21,701 bases of DNA, from positions 1-21,701 of the forward strand of contig MSJH02000129.1 in the NCBI GenBank assembly GCA_001931875.2, read 5' to 3'. Position 1 is the stretch's first letter, and each line of letters starts with the position of its first letter. A program made the translations under genes and the position numbers. The stretch is from Byssochlamys sp. IMV 00236 (Eukaryota; Ascomycota; Eurotiomycetes; Eurotiales; Thermoascaceae). The notes beneath the pieces were generated by a model. That model was not told the DNA's origin and made no database searches. It worked only from the letters and a program-made list of their open reading frames with translations. Shown here piece by piece: positions 9,501 to 21,690 of this stretch.

Positions 9501-10398
9501 CTATTAGTTAATTAAAGCACTAGTAATGCGAGGACATCCATATGGATTTGAGCTTTTGGATAGTATTGTTATTCGGCAATGTGGTTCAATCGATATGGGT
9601 AAAGATGCTGCTGCTTGCTTCACCATACTGTTACATGATGATGATTTTATATTATGCAAATCGGCACATGCCAATATATCAGTGAGTATATATATATATA
9701 AACCAAAATTGTTGCCGTGGCCTTATATGTCATTAGATATTATATAAACAGAGAGTATTCAACCATTGTTCAAATACGTTTATCCGCAAGTCAGAATCTG
9801 CAGATCCTCAATGGCCAGGTTAGGAACTAAAAATAGTGACAATCATATCGCTTACATGCATCCTACAGAATTTCAAACCAACTATTTATTGGCTCTTTTA
9901 TACATGCTGCAGAAAGTACCATCACAAGCAATTATTAATGAATTGCCCAAGGTAAGGACATGAATGATAAGAATAACAAGACTAACGTACTGTAGCTTAT
10001 GATGCCGATCATCTTGTCACTTTCATCTCATGACGTAAACCTTATTGTTCTGACGCTAAAAGTAACACAAGATATGATACCAAACGCTCAAGCGACCATT
10101 GTACAACATCTCGGTTCATTCATTCATGCGTTGCTCAGATTGACGCGCTTTCCTGATGTTCAAGTCAGACTGTTGGCATTGGATATACTTTTTCGTCTAG
10201 CTCAAAAAGGCAAGTCAGACATATTGTCTCCGTTTAGACCATCGGTTGTCAAGGAACTGACATCCGCTTTGGATGATAAGAAACGAGTTGTGCGTAAACA
10301 CGCAGTAGACTGTAGAGAAAAATGGTAAATTAAATGAAACTGATGCATGCATATCAACTGATGTATACACTCCTGTTAGGTTTGCTATCAAGAAATAA
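6503..10398 (+). CDS. MMS19: MMS19/MET18, cytosolic iron-sulfur targeting subunit
   Basis: MMS19 is the HEAT-repeat scaffold of the CIA targeting complex. It delivers Fe-S clusters to DNA polymerases, helicases such as XPD, and other nuclear proteins. Exons: 6503-6590, 6644-6733, 6790-6849, 6897-7032, 7084-7178, 7234-7661, 7715-8540, 8613-8835, 8886-8949, 9050-9109, 9166-9453, 9508-9685, 9752-9951, 9996-10324, 10380-10398. The product is 1027 aa, matching the family (about 1030). Diagnostic pieces: DVVFCYFPIHF with TTEDLKLSLRQCLSATPYFA in the N-terminal domain, LFTAIVGNCHKNVQLPVEDV (joined by splicing), ALVMRGHPYGFELLDSIV, and the C-terminal ALDDKKRVVRKHAVDCREKW. Intron 6 uses a GC donor. Intron 12 could also be spliced GTGAGT to ACAGAG, two codons shorter; the chosen form aligns better with other MMS19 proteins. 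The last exon is only 19 nt (frame end FAIKK). The gene looks intact. Confidence 0.95.
7662..7714 (+). other. GC-AG intron in MMS19
   Basis: The junction reads GAG/GCAAGT and ends CTAG/GTC. It is the only placement that joins LFDALTKE to VYMGTDATMV in frame. The nearest GT (GTGAAA, four bases further on) puts the next exon out of frame. Apart from the C, the donor matches the strict consensus expected of GC introns. Confidence 0.85.
8999..9023. repeat. poly(A) tract inside an MMS19 intron
   Basis: Twenty-five consecutive A residues lie in intron 9 (8950-9049), the longest intron of the gene at 100 nt. An ACTAAT branch-point-like sequence follows before the TATAG acceptor. Confidence 0.85.
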
Positions 10399-10718
10399 GA
10401 CACCCCCTTAAGAAAAAAAAATAGTTTTTCCGTTCCTTTTTGGCCAACCTCGGCTGTTGAGCTTTTTGTTTATATGTAGTCAATTTTCAAAGGATACTGT
10501 TTATGTTGATCCCCTATGATCACTTGATCAAAATAGAAGTATTTATTTATGTTTAATAAAACTTATGATCTTTATGAATTTGAGTTCATCATGAGAAGGG
10601 ATGTTTATGTATCAACCGAGATTCATGTCATCACTTGCGCCGACTTCTATTTATGTAAGGGGATGTGTGTCAAGACTGATGATGGCATGGACCATGCTTT
10701 TATTTATATAAAGAACTC

Positions 10719-10762
<44 letters not shown>

Positions 10763-10774
10763 CAAATCTTTCAA
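10399..10774. other. MMS19 3' flank and promoter of the secreted-protein gene
   Basis: No gene is supported here. A TATA-like TTTATATAAAG lies at about 10703-10713, and a 40-base poly(T) tract (10723-10762) ends 12 bases before the downstream ATG. An ORF at 10549-10854 runs through the poly(T) as polyphenylalanine and is rejected. Confidence 0.6.
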
Positions 10775-11542
10775 ATGAATCTTTTACTTTTTTTAATTTG
10801 TTTTTACTTTGCCACTGTGATAACAGCAGTGCCATTACAAACTGTATTTTATAATGCTCAATCTACAATGCTTCCAGACGAAGAATATGACAGCTATTCC
10901 ACAGTGGTTCAAAACTATGAGAACTTGGTTGATACAGTGCTTTCATCCGAAAGTGAAATCTTCTTGATCGAATTAACTCATCAACCAAGAATAAAACTCA
11001 ATCAAGCATTGAAAATTCAAGCAAATGCTCTAGGAATTCATAATATCACACGTAAATAAGATTGTCCTTATATGATGAACATGTCTAACAGCTTTACTTT
11101 AGATTCACAGATTGTTAAAATGCCAGTGATCATCGGTAAACGTATCCATGAGATGAATACCGAAATATATAAATCAGTAGAATCCATAGTGTCACTCTAT
11201 TGGAATACAATAGATACATCATTCTCGTCACTGAACGCGATGATTGCTCAAGAATTAATAGAAAGAATAGATGACTATGATCTGCTGAATCGAGTGAAGC
11301 AAGATATTTTGGCTTATGACAGCACTTCATCATCATTATTATCATGGGTAAAGCGTTGGATAACAAATTTCTTTTCAAACAGAATTGTTCTAAGTTACGA
11401 TGAAGAACAAATCGAATACAACTTTTTGAAGCAGCATGTGTCAAACATAAAGGCAGACTTATTACTTAATTTACACGCCCAATTCATGGATCTTTATACA
11501 AAAATACAAGATGGAATAATAATTGATGACGATGATACTTAA
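10775..11542 (+). CDS. small secreted protein of unknown function
   Basis: Exon 1 is 10775-11051 and exon 2 is 11103-11542, joined across a 51-nt intron with a TCTAAC branch-like site. The product is 238 aa. Residues 1-18 (MNLLLFLICFYFATVITA) form a clear signal peptide and the next residues (VPLQTVFYNAQS) look mature. There is no second membrane segment, so secretion or a lumenal location is inferred. The body is acidic and helical-looking, with one sequon (NITH) at the splice junction. Only one Cys (in the signal peptide) was seen, so it is not a disulfide-rich effector. The C-terminus is acidic (IIIDDDDT). I do not recognise a family; a Mucorales-restricted secreted protein is likely. A shorter acceptor (AACAG) would give a stop, which supports the ACTTTAG acceptor chosen. 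Confidence 0.75.
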
Positions 11543-11563
11543 ATTGAACTTTTATATATTTAA

Positions 11564-11611
11564 TGTACATATTACGTTTTAAAAAAGGGGGAGGAGCCCT
11601 TAATGTACATA
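11564..11611 (+). promoter_or_regulatory. two PUF-type TGTACATA motifs in a 3' UTR
   Basis: TGTACATA occurs at 11564-11571 and 11604-11611, each preceded by TTAA, between the stop (11542) and the AATAAA (11626). It fits the Pumilio/PUF RNA consensus UGUANAUA exactly. A role in controlling mRNA decay or localisation is inference. Confidence 0.5.
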
Positions 11612-11625
11612 TATTACACTTTGAC

Positions 11626-11631
11626 AATAAA
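11626..11631 (+). terminator. poly(A) signal of the secreted-protein gene
   Basis: AATAAA lies 84 bases past the stop codon and just downstream of the two TGTACATA motifs. Confidence 0.5.
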
Positions 11632-11965
11632 AAAAGACTCTATTTATGCCCTCCTGGCCCTTACTAAGCAATACAACATGTATATTACAACTCAAATTAG
11701 GATCCTTGCATCAAAGATGTGTGTAGATGTTGAAGGATCTGATAATGACTCAAAAACACCTAATTGAATAATTTCATATGCACCTGTATAGGGGGGAGGA
11801 CAACACACATGTTGACACGCGTGCTCGCGTGCACCCAATACAAAACGAACCCGCGCGCGTCAAGGACGTCACAATGAAGTGGTTTTGAAATTGCTTTTTA
11901 TGGAACTTGTTTATGCTGCCCTTTTCTCTTTTTTTTTTCTTTTCTTTTCTTTTCTTATCTTAAAT
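11632..11965 (+). promoter_or_regulatory. BZZ1 upstream region with a GC-rich patch
   Basis: Within AT-rich DNA, 11812-11872 is unusually CG-rich. It holds ACGCGT (11817-11822, an MluI cell-cycle-box-like word), GCTCGCGTGC, CCGCGCGCGT and GACGTCAC (11865-11872, a CRE-like TGACGTC on the other strand). A pyrimidine tract of TTTTC units (about 11925-11958) leads into the BZZ1 ATG, a common fungal core-promoter feature. No gene is seen. Factor binding is inference. Confidence 0.45.
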
Positions 11966-14419
11966 ATGACTTTTGGGACAGACTTGAAGGTACATTCTTT
12001 ATTTATGGAAAAAACAAGTTATTGACATGTTGTCAATAGGATCAAGTACCTTCCATCTTGGACTATGTTAGCCAAGGCATTCAAACACTTTCACAATTTC
12101 GAAGCTTTTTGAAAGAAAAGAGTAATATTGAGCGTGAATATGCTCAAAAACTAGAAAGTTTGACCAAGAAGTATAAGCCAAAGAGCGCTCAACAACAACA
12201 AGATGAGTGGAATTATGACGAGAGTACGGCTAATGGAGGGTAATATATAGTAACTTGGTCAGCTCAGTTGCCAAGACATTCTTACCTCTCGTTCAATAGC
12301 ACGGCCAATGCAGTTTGGACACAGCTACTCAAACAAACAATACAGATAGCTAAAAGCCGTCAAGCTGTAGCAGATAACTTGAATCAATCAGTAGTGGATG
12401 AACTAAGAGAGGTTATTGGAAGAAAAGAAGAATGTCGAAAGAAGGTACTGAGTTTTGCTTGATGTGGCATATCATGAAACTAATAAATGATATATATATA
12501 TAGCATGCCTCGTTTTATCAAAAGCTGAAAAACGAGCGCGATAAGACATTCTTTGAGAAGGATAAAGCAAAGCAACTATATGATGACGCATGTGCAGAAA
12601 TAGAATCTCTAAAGTCAAAGCTAAACAAGTCGAGTGGGGATCATGAAAAGATACAAAGACAACTAGACGCAGCTTACATAGAATGCGATAATAAAAAGGT
12701 AAAAAGAAAAAAAGATATATGAGACTATGGTTATTAAAGATAATAACATGTTTATTAGAACCTTTACTTGTTAGCCATTGCTGCTGCAAATGCAGAACGA
12801 TCAAAATATTTCGAACAAGATCTTCCAGCATTAGCTGATGTAAAGTACATCTTGGAAAAGTGAGAATAACGATCATCTAACGTTTTGTAAATAGCAACTG
12901 GAAACACTGGATGCAGAGCGAGTTGAGTGTCTTCGATCTATACTTTGTCAATACATTCAAATTGAACAATCATCGATATCTACTATCAAGCAGCGCTATG
13001 AAGATATCTCGAATTCCATTGAAAATTTAGACCCTGTTATTGAATCTGGTATATTCATCCGAAAGGCACTAGACACAGACTCGACAGAACGAGCAGCCAA
13101 CGTGGTATTTAGCTTTATGCCCTGGAACGGTGGAGCTAATGCAGCAGAGACAATTATTGATAGAGTAAAGAAAAAAAAAGGGGGTTGAAATAGATTGACT
13201 AAAAGGAAAACTGTAGGATGATCACTTGGTGACAAATGACACTGCTGCTATATTCCTGAATAACAAATTGATCAAGGATCGCAAGCATTTAGATACACTT
13301 GGAGAAGAACTATCAAAAAAGTCAGCTGAATTAAGTCAATTAGAATCAGCGGTATCATCCATACAAAACAAGGGAACTGCAGAATACGACAAAGCGAATG
13401 AGGTATGGGAAGTATGCTGTTCAATGGAAAGAGGAGCATTGATCATTTTATTTAGAAACTACTTGATTTGATGAGGGATATAACAGTGTTATCAACAGAT
13501 AAGGTGAAAGTTAAAAGTGAAATTGACCTTATTATACAACATATTGGAGGTAACTTGCACGTTTCTTTTTTTCTTTTTTTTTTTTCTTAATAACAAGTGA
13601 ATTAGATGACGGATTGAGAGCAAAGAATCATGATTTCAAACAATCTTCGTTTACTATACCAACTACTTGTGATTACTGTAATAGTACTATTTGGGGACTT
13701 TCCAACAAAGGTCTTACCTGCAAAGGTTTGTTTATATTCTTGATATTTGCACAAAACTATTTATCGCTTTCTATACTTGTATAGCATGTGGATTTAATTG
13801 CCATGCAAAATGTGAAATGAAGGTGGCACCCAACTGCAGTAAAGTGAAAGGACAACTGAATCCACAACCTGCCTCAGTCAGTCGATCACAAAGTAAATCT
13901 ACCCTTCGTAATTCTTTATCTCCTGCCAGTTCGACCATTCTATCAAACTATCCTGACACACCATTATCTATGGCTCCACCAAGCCATAACGAACCAAGAT
14001 ATACTGAATCAAGTTATACTGAACCAAACTATGATGAACCAAACCAGATACCAACAACAGCAACAGCCATGACAACAGCAGCAGATATTCGATGTATTTA
14101 TAGTTATGATGCACAAAATGAAGATGAGCTAAGTATACAAGAAGGCGATGAGTTGAGTACTATTGAACCAGATGATGGTTCTGGTTGGATCAAGGCACAA
14201 AGAGGACATCAAGTGGGCCTCATTCCTGCCAGTTACGTTGAACCATTACATAGGGCTGAAACAGTTACTGCTCTCTATGACTTTGAGGCTGTTAATCCAG
14301 AAGAACTTCAACTTCATGAAGGCGATGTGATCATTGTTACCAAAAAAGATGATTCTGGATGGTGGGAAGGCTCGTTGAATGGAAAAGTGGGTATATTCCC
14401 CGCAAACTATGTTCAATAA
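11966..14419 (+). CDS. BZZ1: BZZ1, F-BAR / C1 / tandem SH3 protein
   Basis: Exons: 11966-11989, 12040-12239, 12300-12444, 12504-12698, 12759-12839, 12895-13164, 13217-13402, 13456-13549, 13606-13725, 13785-14419. The product is 649 aa (yeast Bzz1 is about 630). Domains in order: F-BAR/FCH (about 1-280; FGTDLKDQVPSILDYVSQGI, YAQKLESLTKKY, FYQKLKNERDK, NLYLLAIAAANAERSKYFEQ), coiled coil, a complete C1 zinc domain (about 408-457) with the full H-C-C-C-C-H-C-C pattern from HDFKQ to APNC, a Ser/Pro-rich linker with YTEPN-like repeats, then SH3-1 (about 540-593) and SH3-2 (about 599-649, the extreme C-terminus). Bzz1 works with the WASP/Las17 complex at cortical actin patches during endocytosis. 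Exon 1 codes for only eight residues. Intron 2 (12240-12299) is the least certain, because the exon edge falls in a variable loop. Confidence 0.95.
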
Positions 14420-14420
14420 A
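14415..14420 (+). terminator. poly(A) signal overlapping the BZZ1 stop codon
   Basis: AATAAA contains the TAA stop of BZZ1 (14417-14419). The next ATG is only 88 bp downstream, so the 3' UTR must be very short or overlap the next promoter. Confidence 0.4.
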
Positions 14421-14507
14421 AAGTACACCACACGCGTACGCGGAAAGCGAAATTTTTTTATATATAGACGCGACTTGTGTTCTTTTTTCTTTTTCTTACT
14501 TGTACGA
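14420..14507 (+). promoter_or_regulatory. compact promoter of the WHIM-protein gene
   Basis: The 88-bp gap holds ACGCGT (14432-14437) followed by ACGCGGAAAGCGAAA, a TATATATAG box (about 14459-14467) and a T-rich tract just before the ATG. The ACGCGT word also occurs upstream of BZZ1. Confidence 0.45.
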
Positions 14508-15922
14508 ATGGCAAAAGAAGAAACAGTAACTGAGAAAAAACCAAAGCTTCAGCAGACAACGTAAAGAAAAATGAAAAAAACGAAAAGGGTTGATCTCACA
14601 CAATATAGTTTGAACTTTTTCTTGACCAAGAGACAACCTACAGAGTCTCCAGAATCAAGTACCAGTAAAAAAAGAAGAGTTGTAATATGAACAAAGAGTA
14701 TTTTATATAAAATAACTGACCATTCTTTAGGAAGCAACAACAACAACAACAACAAATGAGTAAGGGCAAAGGTTAAATGATACAACAATAACAGCAGTAA
14801 TCTAAACGTTACTATAGACATGTGCGACCACCGCCCAAGATTACCCCTATTCAACTGATGTACAGTCAACAAGAGATCTGGATACGTCTTCAGATTCGTG
14901 AATTCATGTTTAGATTTGGTCATCTTTATGACTTTGATCATAGTATATTAAGCCCTTTACAGAATGTTCAAGGTGACTGGCGAATGAAACGTCTAGGAGC
15001 TACGATCGTCTGGAAATGTCTTGTTCTTTTGAGGACAGGTTCCTTTGAACTTTCTGCCCAAGTGATTCAACGAGCCAAGGTGATCATTAACAAATGGATG
15101 CAAGAAAAAGATATCCAAGAGTTATACGATCGACAAGAGCAACAAGATCAGGCACTTGCAGAGGTTTTGCAGCTAGAAGGTATGACAGTAGATCGATGGA
15201 AAGATATGTGGACTCTACTTAAAGAAGCCGATGAGAGTATACCAGAGCTTACACATGGAGTGAGACGTGTGACACAAGAGGACGAATTAGGGATGATACT
15301 AAAGCTTTTAGAACTACTGTTATTTGAAAAAAGAGCACATGAAAGCCTAGTGAGCAATATGCCTAAAGAAAAGGAAGCAGAGCATAAAAAAGAGATAAAG
15401 GAGTATCAGATACGTGAATCGAATCATAAAGCTAAGCGTAAAGCATTGATGAATAAAATGCATCAACTCGAATGTTTGAAACAAAAGGAGAACGAACTGA
15501 CAAAGATAAGAAGTCAAATAGAGGAAATAGAAACATGTATTCGGGATGAATGTACAACTTTTCATAGCAAAAGGCTCGAGTTTATACGATATCAGCTCAG
15601 ACTTAATCGACGAATGCAGTCTGCAGGACAGGACAGACTAGGAAATGAATATTGGATTTTCAGCGATTTGTTAGATCAAGCATGCCGTAACAGTGAACCC
15701 TACTGGGCTTATGGTATCATTATCATTGGGCCTGGATTTGGTGATGATGTAGAGCTCAAGTGGTGGTCTATAGAAGGAAAAAAGGAAATGGAAACCCTAA
15801 GTAAATGGCTAAAGTGGCATCATGGTCAAGAGATAAAACAGTTAATTGAGCTGATACATCAAAGAATTGATTATTTAAATTCACTAGAATGGGCCATTTA
15901 TGGTGAAGGCTTCTTTTCATAA
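14508..15922 (+). CDS. WHIM/WSD-motif chromatin protein (ISWI-partner-like)
   Basis: Exons: 14508-14560, 14609-14681, 14731-14759, 14818-15922. Introns are 48, 49 and 58 nt. The product is 419 aa. Splicing gives a basic N-terminus with a PIP-box-like QTTLNFFLTKR (16-26), then KKRR (possible nuclear signal), a six-Thr run coded by a CAA-type repeat, and a folded region starting at about 66 (WIRLQIREFMFRFGHLYDFD) that resembles the DDT/WHIM regions of ISWI-associated subunits. A WHIM1-like helix lies at about 204-231, a Lys/Glu-rich coiled coil at about 234-303, and the WSD signature DRLGNEYWIF at 324-333, followed by WAYGI and a Trp-rich tail. Proteins of this type space or anchor nucleosomes with ISWI ATPases. 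The assignment to one subunit, such as IOC3 or ITC1, is not secure. Confidence 0.75.
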
Positions 15923-16413
15923 TCTCCTATTTTCTCCCTTTTAGGTGTCTAATATATGCATATATAAAGTGAAAAAGGAAGCCTTGTTTATGCTATGGGA
16001 ATAACATAGTGTCAAAAAGTTTTTTTTTTTTCTTTAACCTTCTCCTTAACACTCCTAACATCTCTTTCTTTTTCAATTAGAAACACGTATTCCCCTTTTC
16101 ATCTCCTAAAATTGACTTGTTCTTCTTTCCCCTTCTCTTATAAACACTCTGTCTCTTTCTCTCTTTATCTCTTTTTATGCATGTTATTATTATCTCCTTT
16201 TAATTAGTTATAAACAAAGAAAGATCATCTAAAGAGACAATAATTATTTTTTCTTTCCTTCTTTCCTTCTTTCCTTCTTTCCTTCTTTCCTTCTTTCCTT
16301 CTTTTACTATTCTTTATTTTTATTTAATAATCTTACAATAATTATAATTATAATAATAACGTTTTTATAAAAATTATTTTCATCAATACAACAGTCTTCT
16401 TTAATAAACAATC
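15923..16413 (+). promoter_or_regulatory. long pyrimidine-rich leader of the kinase gene
   Basis: No ORF is supported in these 491 bases. They are strongly C/T-rich on the plus strand from about 16019 to 16310, then AT-rich (ATTATAATTATAATAATAAC) up to the ATG. Pyrimidine-rich leaders are common before fungal cell-cycle genes. The transcription start cannot be seen. Confidence 0.5.
16251..16305 (+). repeat. octamer microsatellite TTCTTTCC
   Basis: Six perfect tandem copies of TTCTTTCC (16251-16298) plus a partial seventh lie about 110 bp before the kinase ATG. Confidence 0.9.
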
Positions 16414-19245
<2,832 letters not shown>

Positions 19246-19248
19246 CCT

Positions 19249-19254
19249 AATAAA
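19249..19254 (+). terminator. poly(A) signal of the kinase gene
   Basis: AATAAA lies three bases past the stop codon. The convergent RBR gene ends at 19382, so the two transcripts have only 136 bp between their stops and may overlap. Confidence 0.5.
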
Positions 19255-19381
19255 TATCGATTTCTCTCTTTCTCTCTTTTTATTATTGTTGAGATAGTCT
19301 TGATTCAATTAAAGAGATATCCGGGACACCTAATTCAGCCTGAAAGAAAAATAAGTCATATATGCCAACACACATTCACAT

Positions 19382-20729
19382 CTACATTACTCTATCCACA
19401 CTTTGGCTATGAGCATTATCCATTGGCCTTGGCTTTTTACTATTTACACAATCAAAGAATCCACATCTCTACAAGAAATAAACATGAATAATACGTATAT
19501 AAATATACTATTTAACCTACATCTGACCAAGCTGATTTACACTCCCAACAAAAGACAAACCCACAAAAGGCACAGTCAACCTTATTACATCCTTCATCTC
19601 TGTTGATCATGATACAACAACTAGGACACCTTTGGCTGTGTTCCAATGCCCATGTCAGAACTTCATGATTTTCCTTTTTTAAATCGACCAGATGCTTCAT
19701 GTATTCCTCACATGTTTTGAGTGGATGTGCCTCGTAGCCACACTGTAAACAAAATTGAAGGTGACAGGTTGGACAGTCAAAGACGGGGAAAAAGGAAATA
19801 TGATCAAACTGAATCTTTCGCCACGTATCGGGTCGAATGTCGAGCAACATGATTTGCTTTGATATCTGTTTTGCCTTTTCTTTGGATGGAATCTCAAGCA
19901 TCAACTGATGATGAATCTCTAATAAATTGGAATTTTTCCACTCTGATCGTTCAAACACTTGAACTAAAGGGTGTTGAGTAAACAATTCTCTGAGGGAAGA
20001 GGCGATCAACCGCGAGCGACTGTAGATGTAACGTGTGAGTTTTAGAATGTGTAATGTATATGCAGTTACCTTGGGTAATATAGGGCAGGTTCAAATAAAC
20101 AAGGAGTTGCCTCTGTCTCACACTGAGGACAGCATCTAGAATAGCTTCTGTACGGTTTGTTGAACTTGTCATAGAGGTCAATAACCGACTTGGGTACGTA
20201 TCTTGTCCATTCTGACTGAGGTATATGCAGTCGACACACGGGGCACCTGATCTTTGTAACACAAAGTCCCCAAGAGGACTTTACCACTTCCGAGACGTAC
20301 CTATTTGTATATATTAAAATCATAGACTGAAACTAGAATATGTATTTACTTTTGAAAGCAGGATAAGCAAAATTGATCTCTACAATATTCAAGACACAAG
20401 TCCAACTTGGCATCAAAGCATATTGAGCATCTTTCGGACCATTTCTGTATATCTTCTTCTTCTTCATCTTCTTCTTCATCTTGACGAGTGTCAGGTTGAT
20501 GTTTAGTGAACACAAATGAAAATAAAATCAAAATAAATTTAAAGAATAAATAGAATGGGAATAAGAATAGGAATAAGAGTGACATCGAGATAGGATGCTT
20601 TGAATAGTTTTTAATAGTTGAAATGGGCGCCAGAATGAATAATCGATATAAATAATCGATAAATATGATGATTAATACTTGAATAATATCCTTTGAGTTC
20701 TTGATCAACATTGGATTCTGTTCGTTCAT
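19382..20729 (-). CDS. RBR (RING1-IBR-RING2) E3 ubiquitin ligase with N-terminal membrane segments
   Basis: Exons on the minus strand: 20350-20729, 20070-20300, 19521-20019, 19382-19468. Introns are 49, 50 and 52 nt. The product is 398 aa. Two hydrophobic stretches (about 15-36 and 49-74, the second SLLFLFLFPFYLFFKFILIL) suggest membrane anchoring. An acidic GAA/GAT-coded run (about 84-93) follows. RING1 starts CSICFD at 101, with Cys 104, 112, 116, 121, 124, 146 and 149. The IBR is split: CCPQCETEATPC in exon 2, then about 90 residues, then FDCPTCHLQFCLQCGYEAHP. RING2 (about 335-377) has CPSC, EGC with the presumed catalytic Cys348, CWEC, and RCGFFDC supplied by the last exon. RBR ligases accept ubiquitin on the RING2 Cys, then pass it to substrate. 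The substrate is unknown. Confidence 0.88.
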
Positions 20730-20804
20730 CTCTCTCTTTTTTAAATAAAGAAAAAGAGAGAAAAAGAGAAAAGGGAGTATTTTATTTTTTATTACACATA
20801 AATT

Positions 20805-21668
20805 TTAATGCCGATGTTTGTACTTTTCAGTCAATGGATGATTTTCTCCTATCAGAAAGGGTATCGAAGCCAACTGATAATACTGAGGATAATGTTCTAA
20901 ATTATCAATGACCGTATCTAACAAGTGAGCTTGTCCGCTCATAATCCCTGGTGCATCTATAAACGTGATGGCAGTAATATGTACGTGAAAGTGATAATAA
21001 GAAGGTTGATAGTGCACAAACAGACGTACTTGGTGCGCCTCTAACTGAGCCTTTTCTTTGACCAGTTCATAGCTTACTTGACGTATCTTTTTCAGCAGTG
21101 GCAGATGGTCTCTCGTGAGTGATCTTAGGGATAAAATATCTGCTTGGGCAATTGCCACCCAATACAAATTCTCTTGACTTCCATCCCATTTCATATCGGG
21201 CAGAATGACAAATCCTGTCTGTGGATCCTTGTTCTGATAAATGACTCGATCAGCCTCGGATTTACCCTCCAAGATGTTTTTGACCCATTGAATTCGACTA
21301 GGAGGGATATCCTTGATGTAAGGTAACGTGATCCTCTCATAGTCTGTGGGAGTCTCAACAATCATGACACGAGTCTGTGCTTCGTATTTGGCAATATGAA
21401 GATCTGTTGCTGGGTAAATTGACTTGATGTGTAAATCACTTTTGGGTAGTTGGCCTATTCCCCAACTATAAATGTGGTTTTCGACATGCTGATCAATGTC
21501 AGCTAATGTTTGAGCCAGTGTATTTACTTGGTTGTCTTCAAACGGTGTCTTTTCAAAAGATAGAATGCAGTGTTGATTATCGACGTGGCCTAGAATATAG
21601 ATCTGTTTGGTACGTGGGTCGTTTGAGAGTACGCGCTCAAACTGGAATTGAGAAAGAAGACGGTCCAT
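20805..21668 (-). CDS. DCS1: DcpS/DCS1, scavenger m7GpppX diphosphatase
   Basis: A single uninterrupted exon of 287 aa, close to fungal DCS proteins. DcpS hydrolyses the cap fragments left by 3'-5' mRNA decay, releasing m7GMP. The domain-swapped N-terminal region is followed by the HIT domain with the family motif LPDMKWDGSQENLYW (156-170) and the catalytic histidine triad YHFHVHIT (His226, 228, 230). The Met at 21668 is chosen because it starts the recognisable N-terminus (LLSQFQFERVL), and a 22-base homopolymer lies directly upstream. It is 75 bp downstream of the RBR gene on the same strand. The gene is intact, and it is the only intronless gene among those of known family. Confidence 0.95.
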   Translation of the reverse strand: MDRLLSQFQFERVLSNDPRTKQIYILGHVDNQHCILSFEKTPFEDNQVNTLAQTLADIDQHVENHIYSWGIGQLPKSDLHIKSIYPATDLHIAKYEAQTRVMIVETPTDYERITLPYIKDIPPSRIQWVKNILEGKSEADRVIYQNKDPQTGFVILPDMKWDGSQENLYWVAIAQADILSLRSLTRDHLPLLKKIRQVSYELVKEKAQLEAHQVRLFVHYQPSYYHFHVHITAITFIDAPGIMSGQAHLLDTVIDNLEHYPQYYQLASIPFLIGENHPLTEKYKHRH

Positions 21669-21690
21669 AAAAAAAAAAAAAAAAAAAAAA
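21669..21690. repeat. poly(A) run directly before the DcpS start
   Basis: Twenty-two A residues on the plus strand (T in the transcript sense) abut the DcpS start codon, so the 5' leader as read here is a poly(U) run. A T-rich leader is possible, but it could also be an assembly artefact near the window edge. Confidence 0.8.

Noticed and set aside
10549..10854. Plus-strand ORF of 101 codons
   Set aside because: It runs through the 40-base poly(T) tract as polyphenylalanine and overlaps, in another frame, the signal peptide of the real gene at 10775.
12472..12876. Minus-strand ORF of 134 codons
   Set aside because: It overlaps three BZZ1 exons and their introns, all of which keep frame and match the F-BAR family.
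14549..14941. Minus-strand ORF of 130 codons
   Set aside because: It is antisense to the 5' exons of the WHIM-protein gene. Its poly-Leu run is the shadow of the CAA repeat.
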